From: Nocardia sp. NBC_00565
Lineage (GTDB): Bacteria; Actinomycetota; Actinomycetes; Mycobacteriales; Mycobacteriaceae
Direction: 5' to 3'
Assembly: GCF_036345915.1 (NCBI RefSeq)
Contig: NZ_CP107785.1
Coordinates: 8,866,001 to 8,930,000 of the forward strand
DNA: 64,000 bases
Shown here: piece by piece, positions 44,404-56,479 of the stretch
Numbering within the stretch: the first letter of the stretch is position 1
Layout: every line of letters starts with the position of its first letter
Position numbers and translations under genes: made by a program
The notes under the pieces: model-generated
The model's database searches: none
Seen by the model: the letters and a program-made list of their open reading frames with translations, nothing else
Told to the model about the DNA's origin: nothing

Positions 44404-46008
44404 CTAGTCGGCCGACTTCGGTTGCTGTCCCGAGCTGGACTGGAAACCGGGCACGGACTGCATCTTCGGATCCCATGGCCCCGTGCTCGACCCCGAATTG
44501 GCCTTGGGCAGGGACGGGATTCGCGTTTGCGCGGGCGCCTGCGTAGGTGCGGTCGAGGTCGGGGGCACCGTCGATGAGCCCTGGGCCGGGTCGTGGTCGG
44601 GGCCCGGCGAGCCCGGCACGCTCGGGTTTCCGAACAGCGGCCCGAGTAACTCCGGGAACGGGATCGGGGGCAGGTTCGGGTCGGGGCGCAGTGTGGGTGC
44701 GTTCGGGGCCGTGGTCGCGGCCGGCGTCGATGCGGTCGAGATGGGCGGCTGGCTCCGGTCGGGGGTGAGCGAGGGGATATTGGCACCGGAGGGGCGGTTG
44801 GCGCTCTCCCGGCTCGGGCCGGAGGTCGAAGTGCCCGCGCCGGTCGCCGGCACCACCGACACCGGCGGGGTGGGTAGTTGGGCGCTGCTGGTGGTGCCGG
44901 CGGGGGAGATGTCGTCGCTGCCGGTCGGTGCGAAGGTTTTCACCCCGTAGCCGATGACCAGCCCAACCACCACGATCGCGCCCGCCAGCGTGCCGACGAC
45001 TTTGGTGAAGGTGCCGATCGGCGCGTCGACGCCGCCGAGCGCGGCCACCGGAAAGACCGACGGCTGCGTCGAATCCGCCACCAGCGCGGCACCTTTGGCG
45101 ATCACCGCCTCCGGGTCGTCGATGGTGTGCACCGGTAGGTCCAGTTCGGCGGCGAGGGTGGAGATGACCGCGGGGATATTGGCCCCGCCGCCGATCACGA
45201 TCACGGCCTGCGGGAACTTGGGCGCCCGCGCGAAGACCGCGGCGGCGAAGACGGCGGTCTCGCGCAGCAGATCGGAAATCAGTTCCTCGAAGTCGGCCCT
45301 GGTCAGCTTCAACGGTTGTCCGGCGACATGGTCGATGGTGACGGCGGGCGCGATGGACAGATGTTCCTTGGCGGCGCGGCCGCGGTTGGTCAGCATGCCG
45401 CGGTTGGGGCGAGTGCCGCGCCGGGCGTAGTGCAGGTCGACGAGGTGGTGGTAGATCAACTCATCGATGGCGTTGCCGCTGACCGCGCCGATGCGTTCGG
45501 TGCGCAGGATGGTGGAGTCGGCCTGGTCGGCGACGGTGATGCTGAGTCCGGTCGCGCCGAGATCGACGATGGCGATGGTGTCGTAGCGGTCCACCAGTCC
45601 GGTGTGACGCAGATAGGTCAGTGCCGCAACGCCTTCCGGAATCAGCCGCAGCTCGCGTTGTTTGCCGGTGGCCGAGCGGATTACCTGCTCCTGCTCTTTG
45701 CTGCGATAGGCGACGGCGACGCTGGTGGGCGGGCGACCGGCGGCGGAGTCGACGCCGATCGACTTCGCGCCCGCGAAGCGCGCGCCGACCGGATGCGCCG
45801 GGAAGGCCACGTCATAGGAGAGTTGCGTGGTCGGGAGTTGGGTGGTCATCAGTTCGATCGAGGACGCTACGAGATCGCCGAGATCGGAGTGGGCCGCGTC
45901 CGCGGAGACCACCCGATAGTCGAAACTTTGCGCGCCGTTGGACGCGGTAGCGACCAGCGCCGAGCACACGACCTCGTTACCGGCCGAGATGCCAAGGGAT
46001 GTTCGCAT
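44404..46008 (-). CDS. actin/Hsp70-like membrane protein with Pro-rich tail
   Basis: This 534-residue protein has an N-terminal Hsp70-like ATPase fold (about residues 1-330) with SLGISAGNEVV, VDLGATGLSITVADQ and VIVIGGGANIPAV, matching the phosphate and adenosine loops. One membrane span follows (about 350-370, VVGTLAGAIVVVGLVIGYGV), then an extracytoplasmic tail of about 165 residues rich in Pro, Ser and Thr. No substrate-binding domain of true Hsp70 is present. ATG at 46008 has a strong AGGGAGGTGA site. It is divergent from groES. It shares its general plan with the proteins at 1562-3010 and 16497-18320. Confidence 0.82.
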   Translation of the reverse strand: MRTSLGISAGNEVVCSALVATASNGAQSFDYRVVSADAAHSDLGDLVASSIELMTTQLPTTQLSYDVAFPAHPVGARFAGAKSIGVDSAAGRPPTSVAVAYRSKEQEQVIRSATGKQRELRLIPEGVAALTYLRHTGLVDRYDTIAIVDLGATGLSITVADQADSTILRTERIGAVSGNAIDELIYHHLVDLHYARRGTRPNRGMLTNRGRAAKEHLSIAPAVTIDHVAGQPLKLTRADFEELISDLLRETAVFAAAVFARAPKFPQAVIVIGGGANIPAVISTLAAELDLPVHTIDDPEAVIAKGAALVADSTQPSVFPVAALGGVDAPIGTFTKVVGTLAGAIVVVGLVIGYGVKTFAPTGSDDISPAGTTSSAQLPTPPVSVVPATGAGTSTSGPSRESANRPSGANIPSLTPDRSQPPISTASTPAATTAPNAPTLRPDPNLPPIPFPELLGPLFGNPSVPGSPGPDHDPAQGSSTVPPTSTAPTQAPAQTRIPSLPKANSGSSTGPWDPKMQSVPGFQSSSGQQPKSAD

Positions 46009-46499
46009 GTCACCTCCCTTCGAGCGGATGGTCATGGTGTCGCCGACCATCTCGAATGGACAGCCGAACTGCTCGCGTGGATGGCGAGCCATTCGGACGC
46101 GGGAACCGGCCGCCCCGTTGTCCGGATGGGGTCGCTGGGACGGCCATGGATCACGTGTGGTCTTGCCCTCTGGTGAAAGCTACTTCTGATTAACGCTTGT
46201 GCTGTGACGCTGGTTCGAACTCGTGCTGACGCGGATGCTGCTCCCGCGGAGCGGGGTATTGCTCTGTGGCGCTGGGTATTTCGTGATGCTCGGTGCTCCC
46301 CCCACGACGCCGGTTCATGACGAACACAGCGAGCGGAGCACAACTCTCGTCAATACTGTCACAATCCGTTATCCGAACGTTACAGATTTGCCGAAGTCTT
46401 GGGAAGCCCCCACACATCAGGGCGTGGTGGCGTGGCGTGGCGGGCGTCCGACGCCGATATGGCCGGACCAACGGTTTTGGCACAGTCCAACCTTGAGCG
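46009..46499. other. intergenic region between divergent Hsp70-like gene and groES
   Basis: These 491 bases hold no supported gene; short open frames lack ribosome sites. The left end should contain the promoter of the gene ending at 44404, the right end that of groES. A TTCGAAC-containing stretch near 46213 is not part of a tRNA fold. Confidence 0.4.
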
Positions 46500-46526
46500 C
46501 TGGCACTCGCATGTATAGAGTGCTAG
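46500..46526 (+). promoter_or_regulatory. CIRCE operator (HrcA binding site) before groES
   Basis: CTGGCACTC (46500-46508), nine bases, GAGTGCTAG (46518-46526) matches the CIRCE pattern TTAGCACTC-N9-GAGTGCTAA with only the outer bases changed. It lies 195 bp upstream of the groES start and implies heat-shock control by HrcA. Confidence 0.9.
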
Positions 46527-46720
46527 TCGGCACTGTGTTATGTGCGTGTGCCAGTTCGACTACTGAGCAGGGGTCCCGGCACCCGCGACGACGGGGCTGA
46601 TGCGCAGGGTCGAGTCGAGTGGCCGCATTGCTTGCCGGTCGCTCGATACAACACCGATACCGATGGTTCGGGACAACAGTTCCGGACGACCGTAAATCCC
46701 CTGAAAGTGGAGGGCTCAAC

Positions 46721-47020
46721 GTGGCGAGCGTGAACATCAAGCCGCTCGAGGACAAGATCCTCGTCCAGGCCAACGAGGCCGAGACGACGACGGCCTCCGG
46801 CCTGGTCATCCCCGACACGGCGAAGGAAAAGCCGCAGGAGGGCACCGTCATCGCCGTCGGTCTGGGACGCGTCACCGACAAGGGTGACCGCATCCCGGTC
46901 GATGTCAAGGAGGGCGACACCGTCATCTACAGCAAGTACGGCGGCACCGAGATCAAGTACCAGGGTGAGGAATACCTCATCCTGTCGGCGCGCGACGTGC
47001 TGGCCGTCGTCGCCAAGTAG
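46721..47020 (+). CDS. groES: co-chaperonin GroES
   Basis: This 99-residue protein is the lid of the GroEL chamber. It has [11 protein letters not shown], the mobile loop near [14 protein letters not shown], and [16 protein letters not shown] at 46721 has GTGGAGGG upstream. It is followed 90 bp later by groEL1. Ortholog of Rv3418c. Confidence 0.97.
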   Translation: MASVNIKPLEDKILVQANEAETTTASGLVIPDTAKEKPQEGTVIAVGLGRVTDKGDRIPVDVKEGDTVIYSKYGGTEIKYQGEEYLILSARDVLAVVAK

Positions 47021-47059
47021 CCGATAGGCACATGCGTTCCGCCCCGGTGTCTTTCGTGA

Positions 47060-48721
<1,662 letters not shown>

Positions 48722-48756
48722 GTCCAGCGCTCGGCTAGCGTTCGGCCACATGGCAG

Positions 48757-48786
48757 AAGGCCCCTGGGATCCGTCCCAGGGGCCTT
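48757..48786 (+). terminator. intrinsic terminator after groEL1
   Basis: AAGGCCCCTGGGA and TCCCAGGGGCCTT form a perfect 13-bp stem with a 4-base loop, 35 bp after the groEL1 stop, followed by CGTCTTGT. It can also serve the minus-strand anti-sigma gene ending at 48890. Confidence 0.85.
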
Positions 48787-48889
48787 CGTCTTGTGAACAA
48801 TATGAACATAATTGGCGCACAAAGAGTCGAAAAATATCAATCGCGGCTCCCCGGGCCTATGCCGATCGGGGTGGAAGCCAGCCGAGAGA

Positions 48890-49141
48890 CTAGGAAGCGA
48901 CGGGGGGCGCTTCAGCGGCGATGGCCGCGAGCAAGCGCTCGCGCAAGGCGGCGGGCGGCTGGGCTGCCGTCGCCGCCGCGAGGGCGGAGAGGACTTCTTT
49001 CGTTTGCCGCACTTCGGTCAGGAATTCCGCGCGTAGCGCCGGGTCCTCACCTTCGAGCACTTCTTGTATCGCATTGTGGTCTTCGTCGTCGATCGATCCG
49101 AACGCGACGGCGTGCGCGAGATCGATCCGAGCTTGGTACAT
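48890..49141 (-). CDS. short anti-sigma protein, RskA N-terminal domain only
   Basis: This 83-residue protein matches the cytoplasmic N-terminal domain of RskA-type anti-sigma factors (DLAHAVAFGSIDDEDHNAIQ, AEFLTEVRQTKEVLSALAAAT, QPPAALRERLLAAI). The usual next parts, a membrane span and an extracytoplasmic RskA domain, are absent: the frame stops after APPVAS and the following bases encode no hydrophobic helix. ATG at 49141 is one base after the stop of the sigma factor, so they are translationally coupled. It could be a free cytoplasmic inhibitor or a truncated remnant. Confidence 0.75.
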   Translation of the reverse strand: MYQARIDLAHAVAFGSIDDEDHNAIQEVLEGEDPALRAEFLTEVRQTKEVLSALAAATAAQPPAALRERLLAAIAAEAPPVAS

Positions 49142-49142
49142 C

Positions 49143-49823
49143 TCACGTCACCCCCAAACTTTTCTTCAGTCGTGTCAGTCCGTCCCGTATACGGGACTTA
49201 ACGGTCGGTAAGCCTACGCCGAGGTAGTTGGCCACCTCCGCATAGGTTCGCCCGCCGTAATAGGCGAGCGAAATGGCCTCTCGCTGGGTCTCTGTCAATG
49301 TCCCCAGACCTTTCAGGACGGCCTGCTGCTCGAGCCTGCGCTCCACTTCTTCGGTGACCTCATCGAATTCGTTGCCGAGAACCCTTATCCCATAAGCGAC
49401 TTCGCGCAGGGTGTGGGCCTGTTCGGCGCGGACCCGGTCGACGGCTCGCCGGTGTGCGAGGGTCATCAACCACGTCACCGCGGATCCCTTGGCCGCGTCG
49501 AAACTTGCTGCGGTCCGCCAGATCTGGAGATAGACCTCCTGGGTGGTCTCCTCCGCGTATCCGGGATCGTGCAGGACACGAAGCACCAGACCGAAGACGC
49601 GCGCAGACGTCCGGTCGTAGAGCTCGGCGAATGCCTCCTGGTCGGACCGGCCGCAGCGTTGGAGAAGTGCGGCGAGTTCGATACTTTCGGCGGCGCGTGC
49701 CGTAACCGCAGATTCCACCCGGTCCGAATCGACCGTGAGTGGGATGGCTTCTCTTCGGAACGAGTCGCCCTCTGCGGCCGTCGGCCGCGTTGTCACAACG
49801 CTCCATTCTGTGTCATCGGTCAC
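49143..49823 (-). CDS. sigK: ECF sigma factor, SigK-like
   Basis: This 226-residue sigma factor closely resembles M. tuberculosis SigK: region 2 with DQEAFAELYDRTSARVFGL, YAEETTQEVYLQIW and VTWLMTLAHRRAVDRVR, and region 4 with LTETQREAISLAYYGGRTY and GVGLPTVKSRIRDGL. The N-terminus is about 45 residues longer than SigK; GTG at 49823 has a weak site, so the true start may be downstream. It is followed directly by its short anti-sigma gene. SigK in mycobacteria controls secreted antigens. The gene pair sits between groEL1 and whiB3, where M. tuberculosis has none. Confidence 0.88.
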   Translation of the reverse strand: MTDDTEWSVVTTRPTAAEGDSFRREAIPLTVDSDRVESAVTARAAESIELAALLQRCGRSDQEAFAELYDRTSARVFGLVLRVLHDPGYAEETTQEVYLQIWRTAASFDAAKGSAVTWLMTLAHRRAVDRVRAEQAHTLREVAYGIRVLGNEFDEVTEEVERRLEQQAVLKGLGTLTETQREAISLAYYGGRTYAEVANYLGVGLPTVKSRIRDGLTRLKKSLGVT

Positions 49824-50056
49824 TACCGTAGCGGGTCGCTATGGCCCCCCTCTCGGTGGGGTCTCAGCAAACCGCCTATGGTCTAGCAACTTTCTGGTAA
49901 ACCGCGACACGCCAAGGTGTTTCTGGTGGGGACACGCAGTGACATGCCGATAGCTACCACGAAACGCCGGTTGGACAACTTGCTCGGCTTGTGGCCGTGG
50001 CCGGTTGTTTGCTAGGCATTCGGCGCCCCGCGCCGCACGGATGGGAAGAAGTTCGT

Positions 50057-50350
50057 CTACACGGCCATGCGGCGACGGTTGCGCCGGGCGTGCATCTCGC
50101 GCTCGGTTTCCGACATTCCGCCCCAGATGCCATAGGGCTCGCTGACTTTGAGCGCGTGGCTGCGGCACTGCATGAGCACCGGGCAGGCCCGGCAGATCTC
50201 CTTGGCGCGCATCTCGCGCGCGGTGCGGGCACGGCCGCGTTCACCGTCCGGATGAAAAAACACCGCGGAATCCTGGCCGCGGCAGGATCCTCGCATCTGC
50301 CAATCCCAGACGTCCGCGTTCGGTCCAGGGAGGTGGGTAGGCATGGGCAT
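50057..50350 (-). CDS. whiB3: WhiB3-type iron-sulfur transcription factor
   Basis: This 97-residue WhiB protein binds a 4Fe-4S cluster through four Cys (GSCRGQ, then ICRACPVLMQC) and senses redox state and nitric oxide in relatives. PHLPGPNAD-like start (PTHLPGPNADVWDW), FFHPDGERGRARTAR, the GIWGG turn and a basic tail are close to M. tuberculosis WhiB3, which works with SigA to control lipid synthesis. ATG at 50350 has GAGGAG upstream. Neighbours groEL1 and Rv3415c-like are the same as in M. tuberculosis. Confidence 0.93.
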   Translation of the reverse strand: MPMPTHLPGPNADVWDWQMRGSCRGQDSAVFFHPDGERGRARTAREMRAKEICRACPVLMQCRSHALKVSEPYGIWGGMSETEREMHARRNRRRMAV

Positions 50351-50499
50351 GGTGAACTCCTCGTGGTGCGAGCCCGTCAGCGTTGTCGAGCAGTTGTTCT
50401 GCAACAGTTGTGGCCACGGCGCTGGATCGGCGGCGCGCCCTTGGCTCGCCCTTTGTTGGTCGCTGCAATTTCGCGCGGCGCCGACCGTGGCGATGAGTT

Positions 50500-50529
50500 A
50501 CGTTAGGTCCAGCCGCGAAATTCCGTCAA
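50500..50529 (-). promoter_or_regulatory. promoter upstream of whiB3
   Basis: Reading the minus strand, TTGACG (50529-50524) and TAACGT (50505-50500) are 18 bases apart, fitting a SigA-type promoter. It would give a leader of about 140 bases, and long leaders are common for whiB genes. Confidence 0.5.
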
Positions 50530-50972
50530 TAGTTCGATGCAGCAGTTTTCTAAATCTTAAGCTGCGAAATTTAACCTCGAAGCTATTTACTTCTTGCATG
50601 GGTCCGGTAATACTAGTCGGTTGACCAGAGGCCGGTGGGTCTTCGCATGGCATCAGTATTACGCATTCCCGCAGGTGGGAACGGTTTCGGACTTGCGTCC
50701 CAGCTTCGTGGCGGTTCGCGCTGGCATGGCGTCGGTCACAGCGCCGGTCGGCGGCTCAGACGGTCGGTCGATCGGAGATGGCAGAAACGGGGCGCTGAGG
50801 TTAATTGCGCGAAACGCATGTGAATTCCCGGCGCACGTGCTGTGGGATTGCTGACGCGACTTTTACTTGATGGAAACATGCACCGATCGAAATGCTGAAT
50901 AGTTGCCGGACGTATCTGGCGGACTGTTTCTCACCGCATCGCCGACGGTGTTCCGCAGGATAGAGTTCTGCG
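50530..50972. other. intergenic region between divergent whiB3 and Rv3415c-like genes
   Basis: This stretch has no supported gene. Around 50550-50620 it is AT-rich (CTAAATCTTAAGCTGCGAAA), which is notable in this genome and suggests regulatory DNA. The element GCGAAATT occurs at about 50515 and 50566. Confidence 0.4.
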
Positions 50973-51851
50973 GTGTTCGCGCCAGCTTCCCCTATATATA
51001 TCGAGTCCGCCATGCTTGCCGACGCCGCCTTCGGCGCCTGTCCCGGACGCGCCGCTGCCGAGTTGCCGGTCGCCGCGCACCCGCTCGATTCCTGGTATCG
51101 GGCGGTGATCCTCGGTGGTCAGGGTCGCTACGCCGCAGCCCGCGAGGAACTGCACCGACTGCGCGCGAGCAACCCCGATCCGGTATTGCTGTCGCTGGCC
51201 GCGAGCACCGAGGGATCATTGCTACGTCAGCTCGGCTGGCACGCCCGCGCCGCGACCTTCGACGGTCGCGCCGCCGCCTTGGTCCTGCCGATCGGGTCCG
51301 GCGATCGGGCGGACCCGATCGGGCCGGATCGCACCGCGGCGGTCTGCGATGCGCTGACCGGTCTCGCGGCGGACGCACTCGGCACCGGCCGCCTCGCGCT
51401 GGCCACCCGTCTGCTGCGGCGCAGTCATGCCGCGATGACCCGCGCGGGGTCGCCGGCGGGCTGGCGCTCGCTGATCCGCTGGCACTGGGTGTGCGCCGAG
51501 ACCGCGCTGGCCTCGGGCGCCGCCGACGCCGCGACACCGCATGCCGAGACGGCCCTCGCGCTGGCCGCGGCCGGGCCCTCGGTCCGGCACCGGGTCAAGT
51601 CCCGGCTGTTGCTCGCCGCCACCGCCGCGGCATCCGGCGATAACGACCGCGCGCTACGGCTCGCCGACGAGGTCGCCGAACAGTGCCGTGAGCACGGATT
51701 GTTGCCATTGCGCTGGGCCAGTTCGATGTTGCGCGCCGGGGTGTCGGTCGGGGCCCGCGCGACCGAGGCCACAACCGACGCACAGCGGTGCGCGGCGCGC
51801 ATCACCCGTCGTGGCGGGCACTTTCGTCCCATGAGTGATTCCCAGCTCTAG
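50973..51851 (+). CDS. helical-repeat protein, Rv3415c-like
   Basis: This 292-residue Ala/Leu/Arg-rich protein consists of helix pairs that look like TPR units (WYRAVILGGQGRYAAAREEL, LATRLLRRSHAAMTRAG, LLAATAAASGDNDRALRLAD). It occupies the position of Rv3415c, between whiB3 and sigD. GTG at 50973 has AGGA 11 bases upstream; ATG at 51012 is possible. No signal peptide. Function unknown; its conserved place before sigD suggests a link to that regulon. Confidence 0.78.
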   Translation: MFAPASPIYIESAMLADAAFGACPGRAAAELPVAAHPLDSWYRAVILGGQGRYAAAREELHRLRASNPDPVLLSLAASTEGSLLRQLGWHARAATFDGRAAALVLPIGSGDRADPIGPDRTAAVCDALTGLAADALGTGRLALATRLLRRSHAAMTRAGSPAGWRSLIRWHWVCAETALASGAADAATPHAETALALAAAGPSVRHRVKSRLLLAATAAASGDNDRALRLADEVAEQCREHGLLPLRWASSMLRAGVSVGARATEATTDAQRCAARITRRGGHFRPMSDSQL

Positions 51852-51978
51852 TGAACAGACGACCGTGTTGCCCGTATCCATGGGTTGGGTCGCTATTGTT
51901 AGATCCGTTCCGCCCCTTCGGCGGAAGCACTGGTCGCCCCCGACAGTGCCACTTGTAACGCCAGGAAATTCTCTGACG

Positions 51979-52557
51979 ATGACGAACACGGGCGAAGAGT
52001 TGGACCTCGCCGTCGCTGCCGCTGCGCAGGGCGACAGATCCGCTTTAGCCCAGGTACTCGAACTGGTCCGCCCGTTGGTGGTGCGCTATTGCCGCGCGCG
52101 GATCGGCGCCGCGGAGCGTGGACAGCTCTCTGCGGACGACGTCGCGCAGGAGGTATGTCTGGCCGTGATGACAGCCTTGCCCCGGTATCAAGACCAGGGC
52201 AGGCCCTTCATGGCCTTCGTATACGGAATCGCTTCGCACAAGGTCGCAGACGCACATCGAAACGCCGCCCGTAACAAGGCGGAGGCGATGGCCGAAGTAC
52301 CAGATGTCATATCCACCGACCAAGGTCCGGAACAACGAGCTCTCGAATCCGAGACGAGCAGGCAGATGAACAGCTTGCTCGCGACGCTTCCTGAGAAGCA
52401 TCGAGAGATCCTGATACTGCGCTTGGTCATGGGTTTGTCAGCAGAAGAAACCGCAGTCGCCGTGGGCAGTACGGCGGGTGCGATACGCGTCGCCCAACAC
52501 CGGGCGCTCGCGAAACTGAAGTCACAAGTGGCGAGGGCAGGTGAAATGTATGGCTAG
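51979..52557 (+). CDS. sigD: ECF sigma factor SigD
   Basis: This 192-residue sigma factor is close to M. tuberculosis SigD: RPLVVRYCRARIGAAERGQL, SADDVAQEVCLAVMTALPRY, FVYGIASHKVADAHR and the region 4 helix EKHREILILRLVMGLSAEET with STAGAIRVAQHRALAKLK. ATG at 51979 matches the conserved core; an upstream GTG could add about 11 residues. The next gene, rsdA, starts before its stop, so sigma and anti-sigma are co-translated. Confidence 0.95.
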   Translation: MTNTGEELDLAVAAAAQGDRSALAQVLELVRPLVVRYCRARIGAAERGQLSADDVAQEVCLAVMTALPRYQDQGRPFMAFVYGIASHKVADAHRNAARNKAEAMAEVPDVISTDQGPEQRALESETSRQMNSLLATLPEKHREILILRLVMGLSAEETAVAVGSTAGAIRVAQHRALAKLKSQVARAGEMYG

Positions 52558-53647
52558 GGATGGCGAGCGCGGTCGGGGCGACTGGAAGGCGCGACGTGGA
52601 TCGCGAAATAGCGGTCCCTACGCCGGGGATGGTGACACCGGACCGGTGGACATCGTCGCGGTGCGCCGAGATGATGCGCTGATCGATGCCATTGCTAGCA
52701 ACGGACCGGTGCAGACCGACAGCGCGGAGGAGTATCAGCTCGCGACGCTGATGGCGGACTGGCGAGCGGAGCTCATTTCGCCGCCGCTGCCTGGCGAACC
52801 GAACCTCGATGAGATCGTTGCGGCGGTCAACCAGGAGATCGGTGCCCGGCAGGTTCGTATCGGTGCGCAGTCCGGTGGGCGACTACGGCTCATTCGTCCG
52901 ATTCTCGGGACGGCGGCCGCGCTGGCTCTGGTCATCGGTGGTTTGTCCGCGTTCTCCTATGGCGCCGCGCCGGGCGATCCGCTGTGGCGGGTCAAGGAAG
53001 TCGTATTCAGCGAGCAGGCGCAAACCACCGTGGTGCAGCGTGCCGACAGCGATCTGGCCAATGCGAAATCCGCGCTCGATCAGCGTAATCCGGAGCAGGC
53101 CAAGGCCAAGCTGGAAGGCGCCAAGACGAACGCGGAGCTGATCGACGACCCGGTCAAGAAGGAGAAGCGGCTCAGCGAACTGGATATCTTGTTCGCCGAG
53201 CTGGCCAAGACCTTCCCAGATATCGCGAGTTCGATCACCTCGGCGGCACCGACAACGAAGCCGGCCCCGGCGGCGACCGACGGCACCACCGCACCGACCA
53301 CCAAGCCCAAGCCAGGGACCGACAGTTCGAGTGTGGTGATTGCGCCACCGGTCGACACCAAGCCGTCGACGACGACGGAGCCGACTGCGCCGGACAAGCC
53401 GCCGCTACCGACGACACAAGTGCCGGCGACCGCCGAACCGCCCACGCAGCCGAGTCAGAATCACCCGACCCCAGCGACGCCGACCACCGTGGTAACCCCG
53501 CCCACGGTGGTCGAGCCGACCGCGGATACCGGCGTGCCCGCGCAGCCGCCGACCCGTCCGCAGTCGCCGACCGGTGGCAACACTTTTGTGATCCCCAGTG
53601 GTTTGCCGTCTATGCCCGGGTTGCCGGGATCGGGTCCGGCCACGTAA
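52550..53647 (+). CDS. rsdA: anti-sigma-D factor RsdA
   Basis: This 365-residue membrane protein should hold SigD inactive. The N-terminal anti-sigma region (about 30-80) has DIVAVRRDDALIDAIASN and EYQLATLMADWRAEL; one span follows (about 118-140, GTAAALALVIGGLSAFSY), then a helical extracytoplasmic part and a long Pro/Thr-rich tail. ATG at 52550 overlaps the sigD end and has AGGTGA upstream; GTG at 52541 is an alternative. Position and layout match Rv3413c. Release in M. tuberculosis is by proteolysis. Confidence 0.9.
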   Translation: MARDGERGRGDWKARRGSRNSGPYAGDGDTGPVDIVAVRRDDALIDAIASNGPVQTDSAEEYQLATLMADWRAELISPPLPGEPNLDEIVAAVNQEIGARQVRIGAQSGGRLRLIRPILGTAAALALVIGGLSAFSYGAAPGDPLWRVKEVVFSEQAQTTVVQRADSDLANAKSALDQRNPEQAKAKLEGAKTNAELIDDPVKKEKRLSELDILFAELAKTFPDIASSITSAAPTTKPAPAATDGTTAPTTKPKPGTDSSSVVIAPPVDTKPSTTTEPTAPDKPPLPTTQVPATAEPPTQPSQNHPTPATPTTVVTPPTVVEPTADTGVPAQPPTRPQSPTGGNTFVIPSGLPSMPGLPGSGPAT

Positions 53648-53778
53648 TCGGAGTTCGTACTCCAGCAGTGTTTTCGAGTGGAGAATGCGTCTGATCCGGC
53701 GGAAACGTTTGGGGTAGACGCATATCTGGACGCGTGCGCGTGCGTGGTGCGCTGACGTCCGTAATGCCCGTGCATGAA

Positions 53779-53805
53779 CCGATCGCCGACCGGCGGTCGG
53801 TTTTT
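53779..53805 (+). terminator. intrinsic terminator after rsdA
   Basis: CCGATCGCC and GGCGGTCGG (one G-U pair) form a 9-bp stem with a 4-base loop, followed by TTTTT. It is a classic rho-independent terminator 130 bp after rsdA, before the convergent gene at 53867. Confidence 0.85.
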
Positions 53806-53866
53806 GTGTGTCAGCTATTTCACATCGCGCACGCGCGTCACCGCTCCTCGTACGCGGCGTGCGGTG

Positions 53867-56132
<2,266 letters not shown>

Positions 56133-56479
56133 CCTGCTCGACGGTGGTGTACTGGACCGCTCGGTCCGTGCATGATTGAGCTGGTTCGCACGTCGTCGCG
56201 GTCCAGCGCCGCAACAGTTGAGTGAATCGAATGGTCGGGGATGACGAGTCTCGACGGCCAGGTCCCCGCTCTGTCGACCACGACGGAGCGAGTCTTACGA
56301 GCGAGGAGTTCGCGGCCCGTCTCGCGTCCGAGTCGTCGAAGTGCATGCGACGTAGTCGCGAGTCTCGACGGCTCGGCCGCTAGCGACTGCTTGCAGGTCG
56401 CTCGAAAGGGTCAGCGAGACATCGGGGGCCGCGAACACGCCGCGCCGCAGGCGCGGCAAATTAGACAAGGAGAAGAGTC
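56133..56479. other. intergenic region between guaB2 and guaB3
   Basis: These 347 bases hold no supported gene. GAGTCTCGACGGC is repeated directly at 56246-56258 and 56360-56372, 114 bp apart. A promoter for guaB3 may lie here. Confidence 0.35.

Noticed and set aside
46200..46260. GGTTCGAAC resembling a tRNA T-loop
   Set aside because: No acceptor or anticodon stem can be drawn around it.
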